A stretch of DNA of 64,000 nucleotides from Sphingopyxis panaciterrae (GCF_011762125.1 NZ_JAASQN010000002.1:806001-870000), one strand, 5' to 3'; counted from the stretch's first letter, positions 54,170-63,919 are shown. The notes: generated from the sequence alone by a model not told the origin. Translations and numbers: made by a program.

Positions 54170-54757
54170 ATGACGAAATCAGAAATTGTGCGGACGGTCG
54201 ATCATGAGCCTCCCTTTACGGCTTTCGAACCCACGCCCTTCAGGAAGGCGCGGGCCGGCGAATCGCTCCAGATTGAAATCAATCTCGTTGCAGAGGTTGA
54301 AGAGAATTTTCGCAAACTTGCGTTCGTGAAGCCGAACCTGCCGAATATGATGACCTTTGCGATCCGGTCGGATGAAGGTGCCATTCCTTCGAGGAACAAT
54401 TACAGCGGAGAGGGTTCAGCCCCGCCTCCCTTGAGCTACTTTTGCGCCGGGATCGCCTTTTGCCTCATGTCGCACCTGAAGGGGTTCATCCACGAACGGA
54501 ACCTCGATATCAAAAGCTATACGGTCGAACAGCGTCTGATATTCTCACGGGGTGCGCCCGAAGATCTCGAGCTATCCGGCAAGACCGGCGCCTCCTGCGA
54601 TCTGTTCGAGACCCATGTAATCGTGGAGAGCGATGAGCCGGCTGCCGCCGTGAAGGCGTTGATCGAAGACGCCCAGGCGGTCTGCATGGCGTCCGTCGCG
54701 CTGGTCAATCCGGTGCCTTCCGTCACCCGCGTTCAGCTCAACGGCGACGCAATCTGA
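54170..54757 (+). CDS. OsmC/Ohr-family protein
   Basis: A 195-residue OsmC-fold protein. The core APPPLSYFCAGIAFCLMSHLKGFIHERNLDI is typical; the redox pair would be C98 (AFCLM) and C172 (QAVCMAS). Classical OsmC/Ohr proteins reduce organic peroxides with thiols; in catabolic operons the family may have another role, such as detoxifying a peroxide intermediate or an unknown hydrolysis. ATG 54170 has an excellent GGAGG five bases away. The N-terminal ~35 residues are longer than in minimal OsmC proteins. Confidence 0.8.
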   Translation: MTKSEIVRTVDHEPPFTAFEPTPFRKARAGESLQIEINLVAEVEENFRKLAFVKPNLPNMMTFAIRSDEGAIPSRNNYSGEGSAPPPLSYFCAGIAFCLMSHLKGFIHERNLDIKSYTVEQRLIFSRGAPEDLELSGKTGASCDLFETHVIVESDEPAAAVKALIEDAQAVCMASVALVNPVPSVTRVQLNGDAI

Positions 54758-54851
54758 CACTTTGAGCCTCGCCGAACGGGTGATGGTTCGATCGATAGTT
54801 GCGCCGCGGCCGCACCGGCCGCGCGGCGCGCGTGCGTTTGAGGAGCAAGAC

Positions 54852-55796
54852 ATGGCGAAGAAAGTCATCATTACCTGCGCGATCACCGGATCGGCGCACA
54901 CACCAACCATGTCGCCGGCGATCCCGATCACGCCCGAAGAGATTGCCGAGCAATCGATTGCGGCGGCGGAGGCAGGCGCGTCGATTATCCATCTTCATGC
55001 GCGAAATCCCGAGACCGGCGAGCCGACCGGGGATCCCGCCATCTACGCACCCGCTATCCGGCGCATTCGCGAGGCGAGCGACGCGGTGATCAATCTTACG
55101 ACTGGCGGCAGTCCGGTCATGACCGTCGAGCAGCGGCTAACGGCGGCATTGCATTTCAAACCCGAAATGTGTTCGCTGAACATGGGGAGCATCAACTTTG
55201 GCTTCTTCAATGCAGCCAAACGCATTTCCGAATGGAAGCACGACTGGGAAAAGCCCTATATTCTCGGCAGTGAGGACTATGTGTTTCGGAACACCTTCCG
55301 GGATATAAGATATATTCTTGAAACAATGGGAAGCGAGGGCAGCAAGTTCGAGCATGAATGCTACGACGTGGGGCATCTCTACAATCTCGCTTATTTCGTC
55401 AATCAGGGGCTGGTGAAGGCTCCCTTCTTCATTCAGTTTATTTTCGGCATCATGGGCGGGATCGGACCCGATCTCGACAACCTCATGTTCATGAAACAGA
55501 CGGCAGATCGCCTGTTCGGCGCTGAAAACTATCATTGGTCGGTGCTGGCGGCCGGACGGCACCAGATGCCGTTCATCACCCAGGCGGCGCTGATGGGCGG
55601 CAATGTGCGCGTCGGACTAGAGGACAGCCTTTTCATCGAACCGGGCAAGCTGGCCGGATCCAACGCCGAACAGGTGGCGAAGGCGGTCCGCATTCTCGGC
55701 GAAATGGGGCTGACGCCCGCTACCCCCGACGAAGCGCGGGCCATGCTCGGGCTGAAAGGCAAGGCTGCTGTCGAGGCCGAGGCGCATGTCGGTTGA
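54852..55796 (+). CDS. BKACE-type beta-keto acid cleavage enzyme (3-keto-5-aminohexanoate cleavage family)
   Basis: A 314-residue DUF849/BKACE TIM barrel that exchanges a beta-keto acid with acetyl-CoA to give acetoacetate and a new acyl-CoA. KKVIITCAITGS opens the barrel; H47/H49 in IIHLHARNPETG are the zinc ligands; the GGSP, LNMGSINFG and GNVRVGLED segments (the last a typical active-site loop) are conserved. AGGAG lies six bases before ATG 54852. A beta-keto acid made by ring or lactone opening would be its substrate, and the downstream CoA ligase may act on the partner acid. Confidence 0.93.
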   Translation: MAKKVIITCAITGSAHTPTMSPAIPITPEEIAEQSIAAAEAGASIIHLHARNPETGEPTGDPAIYAPAIRRIREASDAVINLTTGGSPVMTVEQRLTAALHFKPEMCSLNMGSINFGFFNAAKRISEWKHDWEKPYILGSEDYVFRNTFRDIRYILETMGSEGSKFEHECYDVGHLYNLAYFVNQGLVKAPFFIQFIFGIMGGIGPDLDNLMFMKQTADRLFGAENYHWSVLAAGRHQMPFITQAALMGGNVRVGLEDSLFIEPGKLAGSNAEQVAKAVRILGEMGLTPATPDEARAMLGLKGKAAVEAEAHVG

Positions 55797-55919
55797 TTGC
55801 CGTCCAAGGGGAGCATCCATCGTCCGGATGGAATCCCACGCCATAGGCTTTTGCGGCCATGACCATAAACGAGCAAATCATCGATGTCAGGCCGCGCATC
55901 ATCTACGAGGTAAATAAGC

Positions 55920-57515
55920 ATGGAATCGTTCGACCATGATGGGCCAGCGCAGGGGCGCTATAATTTCGCGCGTGACGTCTTTGCAAAGCTGGTCGCCGAA
56001 CGCCCCGACGACCGGGCGTTGTTGTGGGTCGGCCCGGCCGGGGAAACGCATGACCGCAGCTTCGCCGACCTCGACGCGGCGGCGGCGCGGGCTGCCGCGG
56101 TCCTCGCCGGCGTCGGGGTTCGACGCGGCGACGTGGTGCTCTTGTTGATGTCGCGCGAGCTGGAATGGTGGGACCTGATGCTCGGGTGTCTGCGGCTCGG
56201 CGCCATCGCATCGCCGGGAACCGTCCAGTCGACCGTAAAGGACATCGCATATCGCGCAACAGCGGCCAAGGCGCGTTGCGTGGTGGTCTCCGCGGAGATG
56301 GTCGACAAGGCAACGGAAGCCCTGAACGGCCTGGCGATCGCGCGAATAACGCTCGGCGATCCGCGCCCGGAGTGGCCGGGTTATCGGGAGCTTGCCGCGA
56401 CGGTGGAGCCGCTGCTGGAAATCGCCGATACGGCAGCGGATGAGCCTGCGCTATGCTATTTCACCAGCGGCACGACCGGACTGCCCAAGATGACCGAGCA
56501 CGGGCACGGCTATGCGCGCGCGCACGCCATCACCGGGGAATATTGGCTGGACCTGGGTCCCGACGACCTGCACTGGAACCTGTCGGATACCGGCTGGGCA
56601 AAGGCCGCGTGGGGCAGCCTGTTCGCGCCATGGTGCCGGGGCGCCGCGATCTTCGCTTACCATTGCCCCCAGTTCGACCCGGCGGAATCGCTCGACCTGC
56701 TGCGGCGATATCCCATTTCCACGCTGTGCGCGACGCCGACAGCCTATCGCATGTTCGTCCGCTCGGGCCTGGAGGGCGAGCGGATGAATGCATTGCGGCA
56801 TTGCGTCAGTGCGGGCGAACCGCTCAACCCCGAGGTGATGAACCGTTGGCACGCCGCTACGGGCCTTGATATCCACGACGGCTATGGCCAGACCGAGACC
56901 GTTCTCCTGTGCGCCAATCGGCCGGGCATGGCCCGACGAGGGTCGATGGGTCGCCCGGCGCCGCCCTTCGATCTGGCCGTGATCGACGAGGCCGGAGCAC
57001 GGCTGCCGGCCGGGGTGGAGGGGAATGTTGCGCTGCGTACAGCCGGCGGGCGGGCGCCAGGCCTGTTTCTGGGCTACCGGGGCGATCCCGTACGCACCGA
57101 GGCGGTTTTCCAGGACGATTGGTATCTGACCGGAGACCGCGCCTATGTCGACGAGGAAGGCTATTTCTGGTTCGTCGGCCGCGCCGACGACGTGATCCTC
57201 TCGTCGGGCTATCGGATCGGTCCGTTCGAAGTGGAGAGCGCCCTGTTCGAACATCCGGCCGTCGCCGAAAGCGCGGTGGTGTCCAGCCCCGACCCGACCC
57301 GCGGCGAGGTGGTCAAGGCGTTCGTGATCCTGTCGTCCGGGTGGGACCCATCGGACGAGTTGGTCAAAGCCCTGCAGGAACAGGTAAAGAAGACCACCGC
57401 GCCGTATAAATATCCTCGCCGGATCGAGTTCGTCGCCGACCTGCCGAAAACCGCCAGCGGCAAAATCCGGCGCAAAGAGCTGCGCGATCAGGAGTGGCAC
57501 GAGCTCGGTCGTTAA
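55920..57515 (+). CDS. Acyl-CoA synthetase (medium-chain/ACSM-like)
   Basis: A 531-residue AMP-forming ligase. ATP-binding P-loop CYFTSGTTGLPKMTEHGH near residue 180, GYGQTETVLLC near 325, the DWYLTGDRAYVDEEGYFWFVGRADDVILSSGYRIGP block near 400-430 and the terminal TASGKIRRKE lysine are all present. The SDTGWAKAAWGSLFAPWCRGAA region is characteristic of medium-chain ACSM ligases. GAGG nine bases upstream. Last gene of the amidohydrolase-2 operon before a strong terminator. Confidence 0.92.
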   Translation: MESFDHDGPAQGRYNFARDVFAKLVAERPDDRALLWVGPAGETHDRSFADLDAAAARAAAVLAGVGVRRGDVVLLLMSRELEWWDLMLGCLRLGAIASPGTVQSTVKDIAYRATAAKARCVVVSAEMVDKATEALNGLAIARITLGDPRPEWPGYRELAATVEPLLEIADTAADEPALCYFTSGTTGLPKMTEHGHGYARAHAITGEYWLDLGPDDLHWNLSDTGWAKAAWGSLFAPWCRGAAIFAYHCPQFDPAESLDLLRRYPISTLCATPTAYRMFVRSGLEGERMNALRHCVSAGEPLNPEVMNRWHAATGLDIHDGYGQTETVLLCANRPGMARRGSMGRPAPPFDLAVIDEAGARLPAGVEGNVALRTAGGRAPGLFLGYRGDPVRTEAVFQDDWYLTGDRAYVDEEGYFWFVGRADDVILSSGYRIGPFEVESALFEHPAVAESAVVSSPDPTRGEVVKAFVILSSGWDPSDELVKALQEQVKKTTAPYKYPRRIEFVADLPKTASGKIRRKELRDQEWHELGR

Positions 57516-57604
57516 AGCAACGAGAACGGCCACCTCGCATCGCCGGGGAGCGACGATCTACTCGCCGAACCGCCGTTCCTCGTCGGTGTCTTTGTCGCAG
57601 TGCC

Positions 57605-57641
57605 AAGAGGCGCGGGAACCTTGCCCCGCGCCTCTTTTTTT
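57605..57641 (+). terminator. Strong intrinsic terminator after the CoA ligase gene
   Basis: A GC-rich 10-bp stem (GAGGCGCGGG / CCCGCGCCTC) with an 8-base loop is followed by seven T residues at 57635-57641. It ends the rightward operon and could also work, less well, for the leftward receptor 3 transcript. Confidence 0.85.
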
Positions 57642-57681
57642 GAGCGCCCGACTGGAGTGCCGCCCGGGATTCACGGCCTCG

Positions 57682-59940
57682 TCAGAACTTGAAATCCACG
57701 GTCGCCGTGAATGTCCGTGGCGCGCCATAGGTGGCGCGAGCATAGTTGACCGAGGTGAGCGTGTTCACGATGAAGGCTTTGTTCAGGGCGTTGGCGACCG
57801 CGAGCCGCAAGCTCATCTTTTCCGCCGGATCCGAGATGGCTACCGACCCGTTCAGCATGACGTAGGATTTCTGGTGCGCAAAGCCGACGTCGAGGAAATA
57901 ATCGCCGTTGTAAGTGGCCGTGGTATTGAAGGCCAGGTTCGCGCCGCCGAGGCTGTGCTTATAGGTAGCGGCCAAGGTTCCGGCGAAGTTCTGGGCCAAT
58001 GGTATGCGCAATCCATCAGCACTGGCTCTTCTCTGCACGATACCGCCAAATCCATCCATCGCCGGCGAATTGATAACAGCGCTGTCATATTTATCGAATT
58101 TTGCATGAAGGAGCTCGAAGCCTCCGTTCAGCGTCAGCCCCGGCGCCGGCCGAGCGGCAAAGTCGACGTCGATTCCGTATAGAGTGGAGGCCGCGGCATT
58201 TCCGAACGTGGCCCGCGCGGCGCCCACGCCTCCCTCGGGAAGAAACAGGATCTGCATATTCTTATATTTATAATAGAAACCATTGACATTGAACGTCAGC
58301 GCCCGGTCGAACAGCTCACTTTTCAGGCCGACCTCCCAATCATCGAGTTTTTCTGGAAGAAACGGATCGACGTTGGGAGATGTGGCACTGAACCCGCCAC
58401 TCTTGAATCCACGATTATATGAAACATAGCCCATGATGTCCGGCGAGAACTTGTGGTTGAGCGCGATACGCCAGGTCGGCTCCTCGGCCGTAACCGATTT
58501 CCGAGCCGTGACCGGCAGGTTGATGGTCGGGCCGGCGACGAGGGTAACGGCGAAGGCCGCGTCGCTGAGCTTGCGCTTCTCGTAAGTAAAACGTCCGCCG
58601 AGCGTCAGCGTCGTCGCATCGCCGAGTTTATAGTCCATCTGAGCAAAAGACGCGGCCGATTCAGTCGTTTCAATGCCTTGCGTCAGAATCCTTGCAAAAG
58701 ACATGGGCGCGGGCGCCAGGGCGCCGAACGGCGTCGCGTCGCTGCTGAACGGCAGCACGCCCGAACGCGAATGGAAATAGAACACACCCGCGGTCCATTG
58801 AAGGCGCCGGTCGGAGGCGGAAACCAGCTGGAATTCCTGCGTGAAGTTCTTGTTGGGCAAATGGGCGTCGGAAGTCGCCAGCGTGGGCGTAATTCCGACG
58901 ACGTCGAGCCTGGCTTCGCTTCGTCCCTTGCGGTACGACGTAATCGACGCGAATTTGGCGAAGCCGAAATCATGATCGATCTGCGCGCTGACGCCGCCGC
59001 CCCGAAAGCGATTATACTCCGGAATATTGCTGCAATTGTCGTAACGGCTGCGCACCGCACAATAGGGAATGATCGCCGGCGGTATCGGGCCGGGCAGCCC
59101 CACGCCACCTATACCCCGGTTCGAATATGTCGTGCCCGGCAAGGGCTGGCGCGCCTGCCCATTATCCTCCCTGTCGGAATAATCGCCTATAAGGGAGATG
59201 TCGGTGCTTTCGGAAGGCTGGAAGAGCAGCCTGCCCCGGATGCTCACGTCGCGAACGAGCCGGGAGGCCTCCTTCCCCGTCACACGATTTACGCCCCATC
59301 CCTTGGCCTGCCTGGCATAACTCGCCGTCATGCTGACCGCCAGCGTGTCCGCGACCGGGCCGGAGACGTAGCTGCTGGCACGAAGCGTTTGATAATTGTC
59401 ATAGCTGAGAGATGCGGCGCCCACCGTCGTAAAGCTCGGTGCGCGGGTCGAGATCTGAATGACACCCGCCGTCGCGTTCCGGCCGAAAAGCGTGCCTTGC
59501 GGTCCTTTCAGGACCGTGATCTGTTCGATATCGAATAGGTCACGAAAGCCTTCACGCTGATTGGGGATCAAGACGCCATCGACATAGATGGACGTCGGAT
59601 TTTCCGCCGTATTCAGGCGCGTGCTGATCCCGCGGATCGCGGGCACGAATGCGCCGAACGACGGTTTGCTGATATTAAGCCCGGGAACGAGCGTGCCGAG
59701 CGCCTCCGTATTCTGCAACCCTGACGACCGCAGCTGATCGGCGACCACAACATTAACCGCCAACGGAACATCCTGAAGACGCTCGGAACGTTTCTGAGCC
59801 GTAACCAATATCTCGGTGACGTCTTCAGCGGCGCTGCCTGAATTGCTCGTGCTCGCGGGATCTGATGGAAGCGACTGCGCCCCCGCCGGCGCCGCCCATA
59901 ACTGCGCCAACGCCGCAGCGATAAAAACCTCTCTATTCAT
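57682..59940 (-). CDS. TonB-dependent outer-membrane receptor 3
   Basis: A 752-residue receptor. Signal peptide: residues 1-22 (REVFIAAALAQLWAAPAGA). A TEILVTAQKRSER box follows, then plug motifs VPAIRGIST and ITVLKGPQGTLFGRNATAGVIQI, and a barrel ending RTFTATVDFKF. Start ATG 59940 has a GGAGG site; the longer frame to 59997 precedes the signal peptide and is dismissed. It probably serves the 3-hydroxyacyl-CoA dehydrogenase/HisD/SDR genes to its right, though they are separately transcribed. Confidence 0.93.
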   Translation of the reverse strand: MNREVFIAAALAQLWAAPAGAQSLPSDPASTSNSGSAAEDVTEILVTAQKRSERLQDVPLAVNVVVADQLRSSGLQNTEALGTLVPGLNISKPSFGAFVPAIRGISTRLNTAENPTSIYVDGVLIPNQREGFRDLFDIEQITVLKGPQGTLFGRNATAGVIQISTRAPSFTTVGAASLSYDNYQTLRASSYVSGPVADTLAVSMTASYARQAKGWGVNRVTGKEASRLVRDVSIRGRLLFQPSESTDISLIGDYSDREDNGQARQPLPGTTYSNRGIGGVGLPGPIPPAIIPYCAVRSRYDNCSNIPEYNRFRGGGVSAQIDHDFGFAKFASITSYRKGRSEARLDVVGITPTLATSDAHLPNKNFTQEFQLVSASDRRLQWTAGVFYFHSRSGVLPFSSDATPFGALAPAPMSFARILTQGIETTESAASFAQMDYKLGDATTLTLGGRFTYEKRKLSDAAFAVTLVAGPTINLPVTARKSVTAEEPTWRIALNHKFSPDIMGYVSYNRGFKSGGFSATSPNVDPFLPEKLDDWEVGLKSELFDRALTFNVNGFYYKYKNMQILFLPEGGVGAARATFGNAAASTLYGIDVDFAARPAPGLTLNGGFELLHAKFDKYDSAVINSPAMDGFGGIVQRRASADGLRIPLAQNFAGTLAATYKHSLGGANLAFNTTATYNGDYFLDVGFAHQKSYVMLNGSVAISDPAEKMSLRLAVANALNKAFIVNTLTSVNYARATYGAPRTFTATVDFKF

Positions 59941-60244
59941 AAACCCTCCCCCTTTTTTGATCGGCCAAAAAGGGGCAGGTAACTTAAAACAATTCAAATT
60001 ATGATTTTAGATAATGTTTATAATATTTCTTTATGCATGAGAATATTCACTCTCAAATATACAGTATGAATTTATACCGGATTTATCAAAGAAAATCACA
60101 GACAATCAAGCCGAAAGGCGCAGCTCGATCCGCAGCGAAAGACTCGTGGCATCGGATGATGCTTTGCTCCATGAAGGCAGCCGTAAGTCATCAAGCAATC
60201 CCGGGCCGTCCAAATCGCCGTCCCGGCATGTTGATATTGCGGGC
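59941..60244. promoter_or_regulatory. 304-base gap, presumed promoter of TonB receptor 3
   Basis: The first 150 bases (59990-60110) are distinctly AT-rich, suiting a promoter for the leftward receptor. No dyad resembling the 24-bp operator and no coding signal was seen. Confidence 0.4.
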
Positions 60245-61198
60245 TCAAGCTCCCGCATCCCCATTCGTCATTGTCCGATGCGCCGTGAGCGCCATCAGCA
60301 TTCTGTCTCGCCATCCACAGCGGCTCGCCAAGTCTTCGAGAGGAAGCGCATCGCGCCGTTCAGCCGCGACCCTTGTAATGAGCTCGGGCGACCATCGCTC
60401 GGGATGCTGCCGCTCCATGGCGATCGAATGATAAAGCTGTCCAAGGCGCTCGGCATAGTCGGTCACGCCGCCGGGCGCATTCAGGTCTATCGTCTCGAAT
60501 GGCCCCATGAAGGACCATCGCATTCCGAGCCCGTCGGACACCGACCGGTCTATGTCGGCTGCCGAAGCGATCCCGGCGTCGAAGAGAGCCCAGGCCTCGT
60601 TCAGCAGGGCCCCTTGCAGCCGGTTGAGGACAAATCCCTCAATCTCCCGGCTCAAGACAATCGGCTTTTGCCCCGCGCTTTCCATGAAGTCCCGCAGCAC
60701 CGGGGCGATCGAAGGATCGGTCCAGGGCGCGGGGACGATTTCTACCAGGGGAATGAGATGGGGCGGATTGACCGGGTGCGCGATGATGAACCTCTCGCGT
60801 TTCGCCACATCGCTGGTGAATTCGGATGCGGGAATTCCGGAGCTTGAGCTGCCGACGATCGCGTCGGCGCGCATGGCGGCGCCGATCGCCTGCGAGATTG
60901 CGCGCTTTACGTCGACCCGCTCGAAGACCGATTCCTGAATATAATCGGCCTCGCTGACAGCATCTTCGAGACTGTCCGATATCGTGATCCGCGCCATAAT
61001 GGCGGGAACGTCGCGGACCAGTCCGGAGCGCTCCATGTCGGACAGGCTGTCGGCGATCCAGTCCAGCACGGATGCGCGGGCTGCGTACTGGGCGTCATAA
61101 ATCGATACCGATTGTCCGGCGCGCGCAAAAACAATCGCCCACCCTGCGCCGACCAGGCCCGCTCCGACGATAGCTACCCGTTCAAATCGGTGATTCAT
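60245..61198 (-). CDS. 3-hydroxyacyl-CoA dehydrogenase family protein (lambda-crystallin/L-gulonate dehydrogenase-like)
   Basis: A 317-residue NAD-dependent dehydrogenase. The Rossmann motif AIVGAGLVGAG is at residues 9-19; QESVFERVDVK and SSSSGIPASEF cover the catalytic loop; HPVNPPHLIPLVEI provides the active-site His of the HxxxP segment. The short single C-terminal domain is typical of lambda-crystallin-like/carnitine or gulonate dehydrogenases rather than fatty-acid multifunctional enzymes. ATG has GGAGG six bases upstream. It is divergent from the HisD-family gene. Confidence 0.9.
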   Translation of the reverse strand: MNHRFERVAIVGAGLVGAGWAIVFARAGQSVSIYDAQYAARASVLDWIADSLSDMERSGLVRDVPAIMARITISDSLEDAVSEADYIQESVFERVDVKRAISQAIGAAMRADAIVGSSSSGIPASEFTSDVAKRERFIIAHPVNPPHLIPLVEIVPAPWTDPSIAPVLRDFMESAGQKPIVLSREIEGFVLNRLQGALLNEAWALFDAGIASAADIDRSVSDGLGMRWSFMGPFETIDLNAPGGVTDYAERLGQLYHSIAMERQHPERWSPELITRVAAERRDALPLEDLASRCGWRDRMLMALTAHRTMTNGDAGA

Positions 61199-61327
61199 GC
61201 AATTCCTCCGCGATCCGCGCCGTAAAAAAATCCGGTGACAATCGCCATCACCGCCGCTAGTGAAACTTCGTAGTCAATAAAATGACTCAAAGGTCAGAAC
61301 CGGGACATATACGAGGAGTTGGCGGAG

Positions 61328-62653
61328 ATGCAATATTTGAAGCGGAGCGTGACGGCGAACGAGCGCGCGAAGGCCGACCGCAGTGTCCGCGACATCGTCG
61401 AGAAGACACTAGCCGATATCGAAGACCGCGGTGACGCCGCGGTGCGCGAGCTTTCGATCAAGTTCGACGGATGGGATCGCGAGAGCTACGCGCTGACGGC
61501 AAGCGAAAAGCAGGATTGTCTCGATCAGCTCTCCGGTCAGGATCTCAAGGATATTGAATTTGCGCAGGCGCAGGTCCGCAATTTCGCCCAGATTCAGCGC
61601 GATTCAATGACCGACGTCGAAGTCGAGACGCTACCCGGCGTCATTCTCGGCCACAAAAACCTGCCGCTGAACAGCGCCGGATGCTATGTCCCCGGTGGGA
61701 AATATCCGCTCCTGGCGTCGGCGCACATGTCCGTGATCACCGCGAAGGTGGCCGGGGTGCCGCGCGTCATCACCTGCGCCCCGCCGTTCCAGGGCAAGCC
61801 GGCACCTGCGATCGTCGCTGCGCAGGTCATGGCGGGCGCCGACGAAATCTACGCGCTCGGTGGCATTCAGGCAATCGGCGCCATGGCGATCGGAACCGAG
61901 AGCATCAGCCCGGTGGATATTCTGGTCGGCCCTGGCAATGCCTTTGTCGCAGAGGCCAAACGCCAGCTCTTCGGACGCGTGGGCATTGATCTCTTCGCCG
62001 GGCCCACCGAAACGCTGGTGATCGCCGACGAGATCGGCTGCGATGCCGAACTCGCCGCCACCGATCTCCTCGGCCAAGCAGAGCACGGTCCGGACAGTCC
62101 CGCCATTCTGCTGACCACCTCGGAAAAACTCGCTCGCGAAACGATGAAAGAGATCGAACGGTTGCTCCAGATCCTGCCGACGGCTGACTATGCGCGAAGG
62201 GCATGGGAAAGCTATGGCGAGATCATCGTGGCGGACGACGCTGCCGAAATGGTGCGGATCGCCGACGATATCGCGTCCGAGCATGTTCAGGTGATGACGG
62301 CCGATCCCGATTTCTTCCTGCAAAACATGACGAACTATGGGGCGTTGTTTCTCGGCGCCCGCACCAATGTCAGTTTCGGCGACAAGGTCATCGGCACCAA
62401 CCACACATTGCCGACCAAGAAGGCTGCCCGCTATACGGGAGGGCTGTGGGTCGGAAAGTTCCTCAAGACCTGTACATATCAAAAAGTGCTGACCGACGAG
62501 GCGTCGGCGATGGTCGGGGAATATTGCAGCCGGCTATGCGCGCTCGAAGGTTTCGCCGGCCATGGCGAGCAGGCGAACATCCGGGTCCGCCGTTACGGTC
62601 ATCGCGACGTCCCCTATGCCGGGGCGGCGCAACCTCTCCTTGGGGCCGAGTGA
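61328..62653 (+). CDS. Histidinol dehydrogenase (HisD) family protein, catabolic paralogue (HpsN-like)
   Basis: A 441-residue NAD-dependent zinc alcohol dehydrogenase of the HisD family that would oxidise an alcohol to acid in two steps. [23 protein letters not shown], the Rossmann-like block, Zn-type residues in [12 protein letters not shown] (Gln and His), IASEHVQVM and the C-terminal GHGEQANIR are intact. Overall it resembles HpsN (sulfopropanediol 3-dehydrogenase) more than biosynthetic HisD; the neighbours are not his genes. ATG 61328 is nine bases after GAGGAG, rather than the adjacent TTG. One base separates its stop from the SDR start. Confidence 0.87.
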   Translation: MQYLKRSVTANERAKADRSVRDIVEKTLADIEDRGDAAVRELSIKFDGWDRESYALTASEKQDCLDQLSGQDLKDIEFAQAQVRNFAQIQRDSMTDVEVETLPGVILGHKNLPLNSAGCYVPGGKYPLLASAHMSVITAKVAGVPRVITCAPPFQGKPAPAIVAAQVMAGADEIYALGGIQAIGAMAIGTESISPVDILVGPGNAFVAEAKRQLFGRVGIDLFAGPTETLVIADEIGCDAELAATDLLGQAEHGPDSPAILLTTSEKLARETMKEIERLLQILPTADYARRAWESYGEIIVADDAAEMVRIADDIASEHVQVMTADPDFFLQNMTNYGALFLGARTNVSFGDKVIGTNHTLPTKKAARYTGGLWVGKFLKTCTYQKVLTDEASAMVGEYCSRLCALEGFAGHGEQANIRVRRYGHRDVPYAGAAQPLLGAE

Positions 62654-62654
62654 A

Positions 62655-63419
62655 ATGGACCTGCCGAGGACGCCGTCCTTCCGCCTGGACGGCCGGCGCG
62701 CACTGGTAACCGGAGCCGGCAGGGGGATCGGTCTGGGTCTGGCGGCCGCGCTCGCACAGGCGGGAGCCGAGGTCACGCTCGCCGCGCGTTCGGGCGAGGA
62801 GATTGAAGCGGGCGCCTCGACCATCCAATTGGCCGAGGGCGCCGCTTCGGCCGCACTCCTCGACGTGACCGACCTCAACGCCGTCCAGCACTTTTTTGCA
62901 GAGCGTCCAGCGTTTCACATTGTGGTCAACAACGCCGGGACAAACCGCCCGATGAATATGCTGGAGGTATCGGAAGCCGACTTCGATGCGGTGCTCGATC
63001 TCAACCTGAAGGCGACCTTCTTCGTAACCCAGCAGGCGGCCCGTGCTATGATCCGCGAAGAGATCGCAGGCAGCCTGATCCATGTCGGTTCGCAGATGGG
63101 CCATGTCGGGGGCGCCAACCGATCATTATATTGCGCGTCAAAATGGGCGATCGAAGGCATGAACAAGGCGTTCGCGCTCGATCTCGCTGCCCACGGCATC
63201 CGATCCAACACCATCGCCCCCACCTTCATTTCAACACCGATGACAAAGCCATTTTTCGAAGATCCGGACTTCACCCGTTCCGTCCTCGAGAAGATCAAAC
63301 TGGGCCGGCTTGGCACCGTCGAAGACCTTATGGGCGCTGCCGTCTTCCTGGCGTCGGACGCATCGTCCCTGGTCACGGGAACCAGCCTCGTCGTCGACGG
63401 CGGCTGGACGGCCGACTGA
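62655..63419 (+). CDS. SDR-family oxidoreductase (3-oxoacyl-ACP reductase/gluconate dehydrogenase-like)
   Basis: A 254-residue classical SDR. ALVTGAGRGIGLGLAAALAQAGAEV (cofactor), NNAGTNRP, SQMGHVGGANRSLYCASKWA (catalytic Ser, Tyr and Lys) and DGGWTAD at the end are complete. It starts one base after the HisD-family stop, so the two act together, perhaps oxidising a diol stepwise. Ribosome site GAG overlaps the HisD stop. Confidence 0.92.
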   Translation: MDLPRTPSFRLDGRRALVTGAGRGIGLGLAAALAQAGAEVTLAARSGEEIEAGASTIQLAEGAASAALLDVTDLNAVQHFFAERPAFHIVVNNAGTNRPMNMLEVSEADFDAVLDLNLKATFFVTQQAARAMIREEIAGSLIHVGSQMGHVGGANRSLYCASKWAIEGMNKAFALDLAAHGIRSNTIAPTFISTPMTKPFFEDPDFTRSVLEKIKLGRLGTVEDLMGAAVFLASDASSLVTGTSLVVDGGWTAD

Positions 63420-63487
63420 CCGTTCGCCCGAGCGGTCCCCCTTTCCCACGCCTCCCCTACCCGAACCAATATATCTGGAGATTCCCA

Positions 63488-63919
63488 ATGCCCCGCGAGC
63501 CCTTCCGTCCGCGATCGGACTATCGCCACTGGACACCCGTCCTGACGCGGTGGTTCGACAATGACGTCTTTGGACATGTCAACAATACGATCTACTATAT
63601 CTGGCTCGACACGGCCGTGTGCGGATGGCTGATGGAGGCTGGCTTGCTCGAAGTCGACGGCGAGGATCTTATCGGTCTGGTTGTCGACACCGGCTGCGCC
63701 TACGCAAGCCCGGTCAGTTTTCCCGAACGGGTGGAAATCGGACTGCGCGTCGCGAAGATGGGAAATTCGAGCGTGACCTATCATCTCGGGGTTTTCGTCG
63801 AGGGGGCGGAAAGCGCATCGGCACAGGGACATTTCACCCATGTCTATGTCGACCGGACCAACCGCCGGCCAGCAAAGCTCGATGAGCGATGGCGATCCCT
63901 GCTCGCGCAACTGATGTAG
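63488..63919 (+). CDS. Hotdog-fold acyl-CoA thioesterase (4HBT-like)
   Basis: A 143-residue single hotdog domain. The catalytic block WFDNDVFGHVNNTIYYIWLDTA matches the 4-hydroxybenzoyl-CoA thioesterase/YbgC signature with its active Asp and HVNN. It would release a free acid from a CoA ester. GGAG lies seven bases before the ATG. It follows the SDR by 69 bases, so it belongs to the HisD-SDR operon. The window ends 81 bases later without another gene. Confidence 0.93.
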   Translation: MPREPFRPRSDYRHWTPVLTRWFDNDVFGHVNNTIYYIWLDTAVCGWLMEAGLLEVDGEDLIGLVVDTGCAYASPVSFPERVEIGLRVAKMGNSSVTYHLGVFVEGAESASAQGHFTHVYVDRTNRRPAKLDERWRSLLAQLM

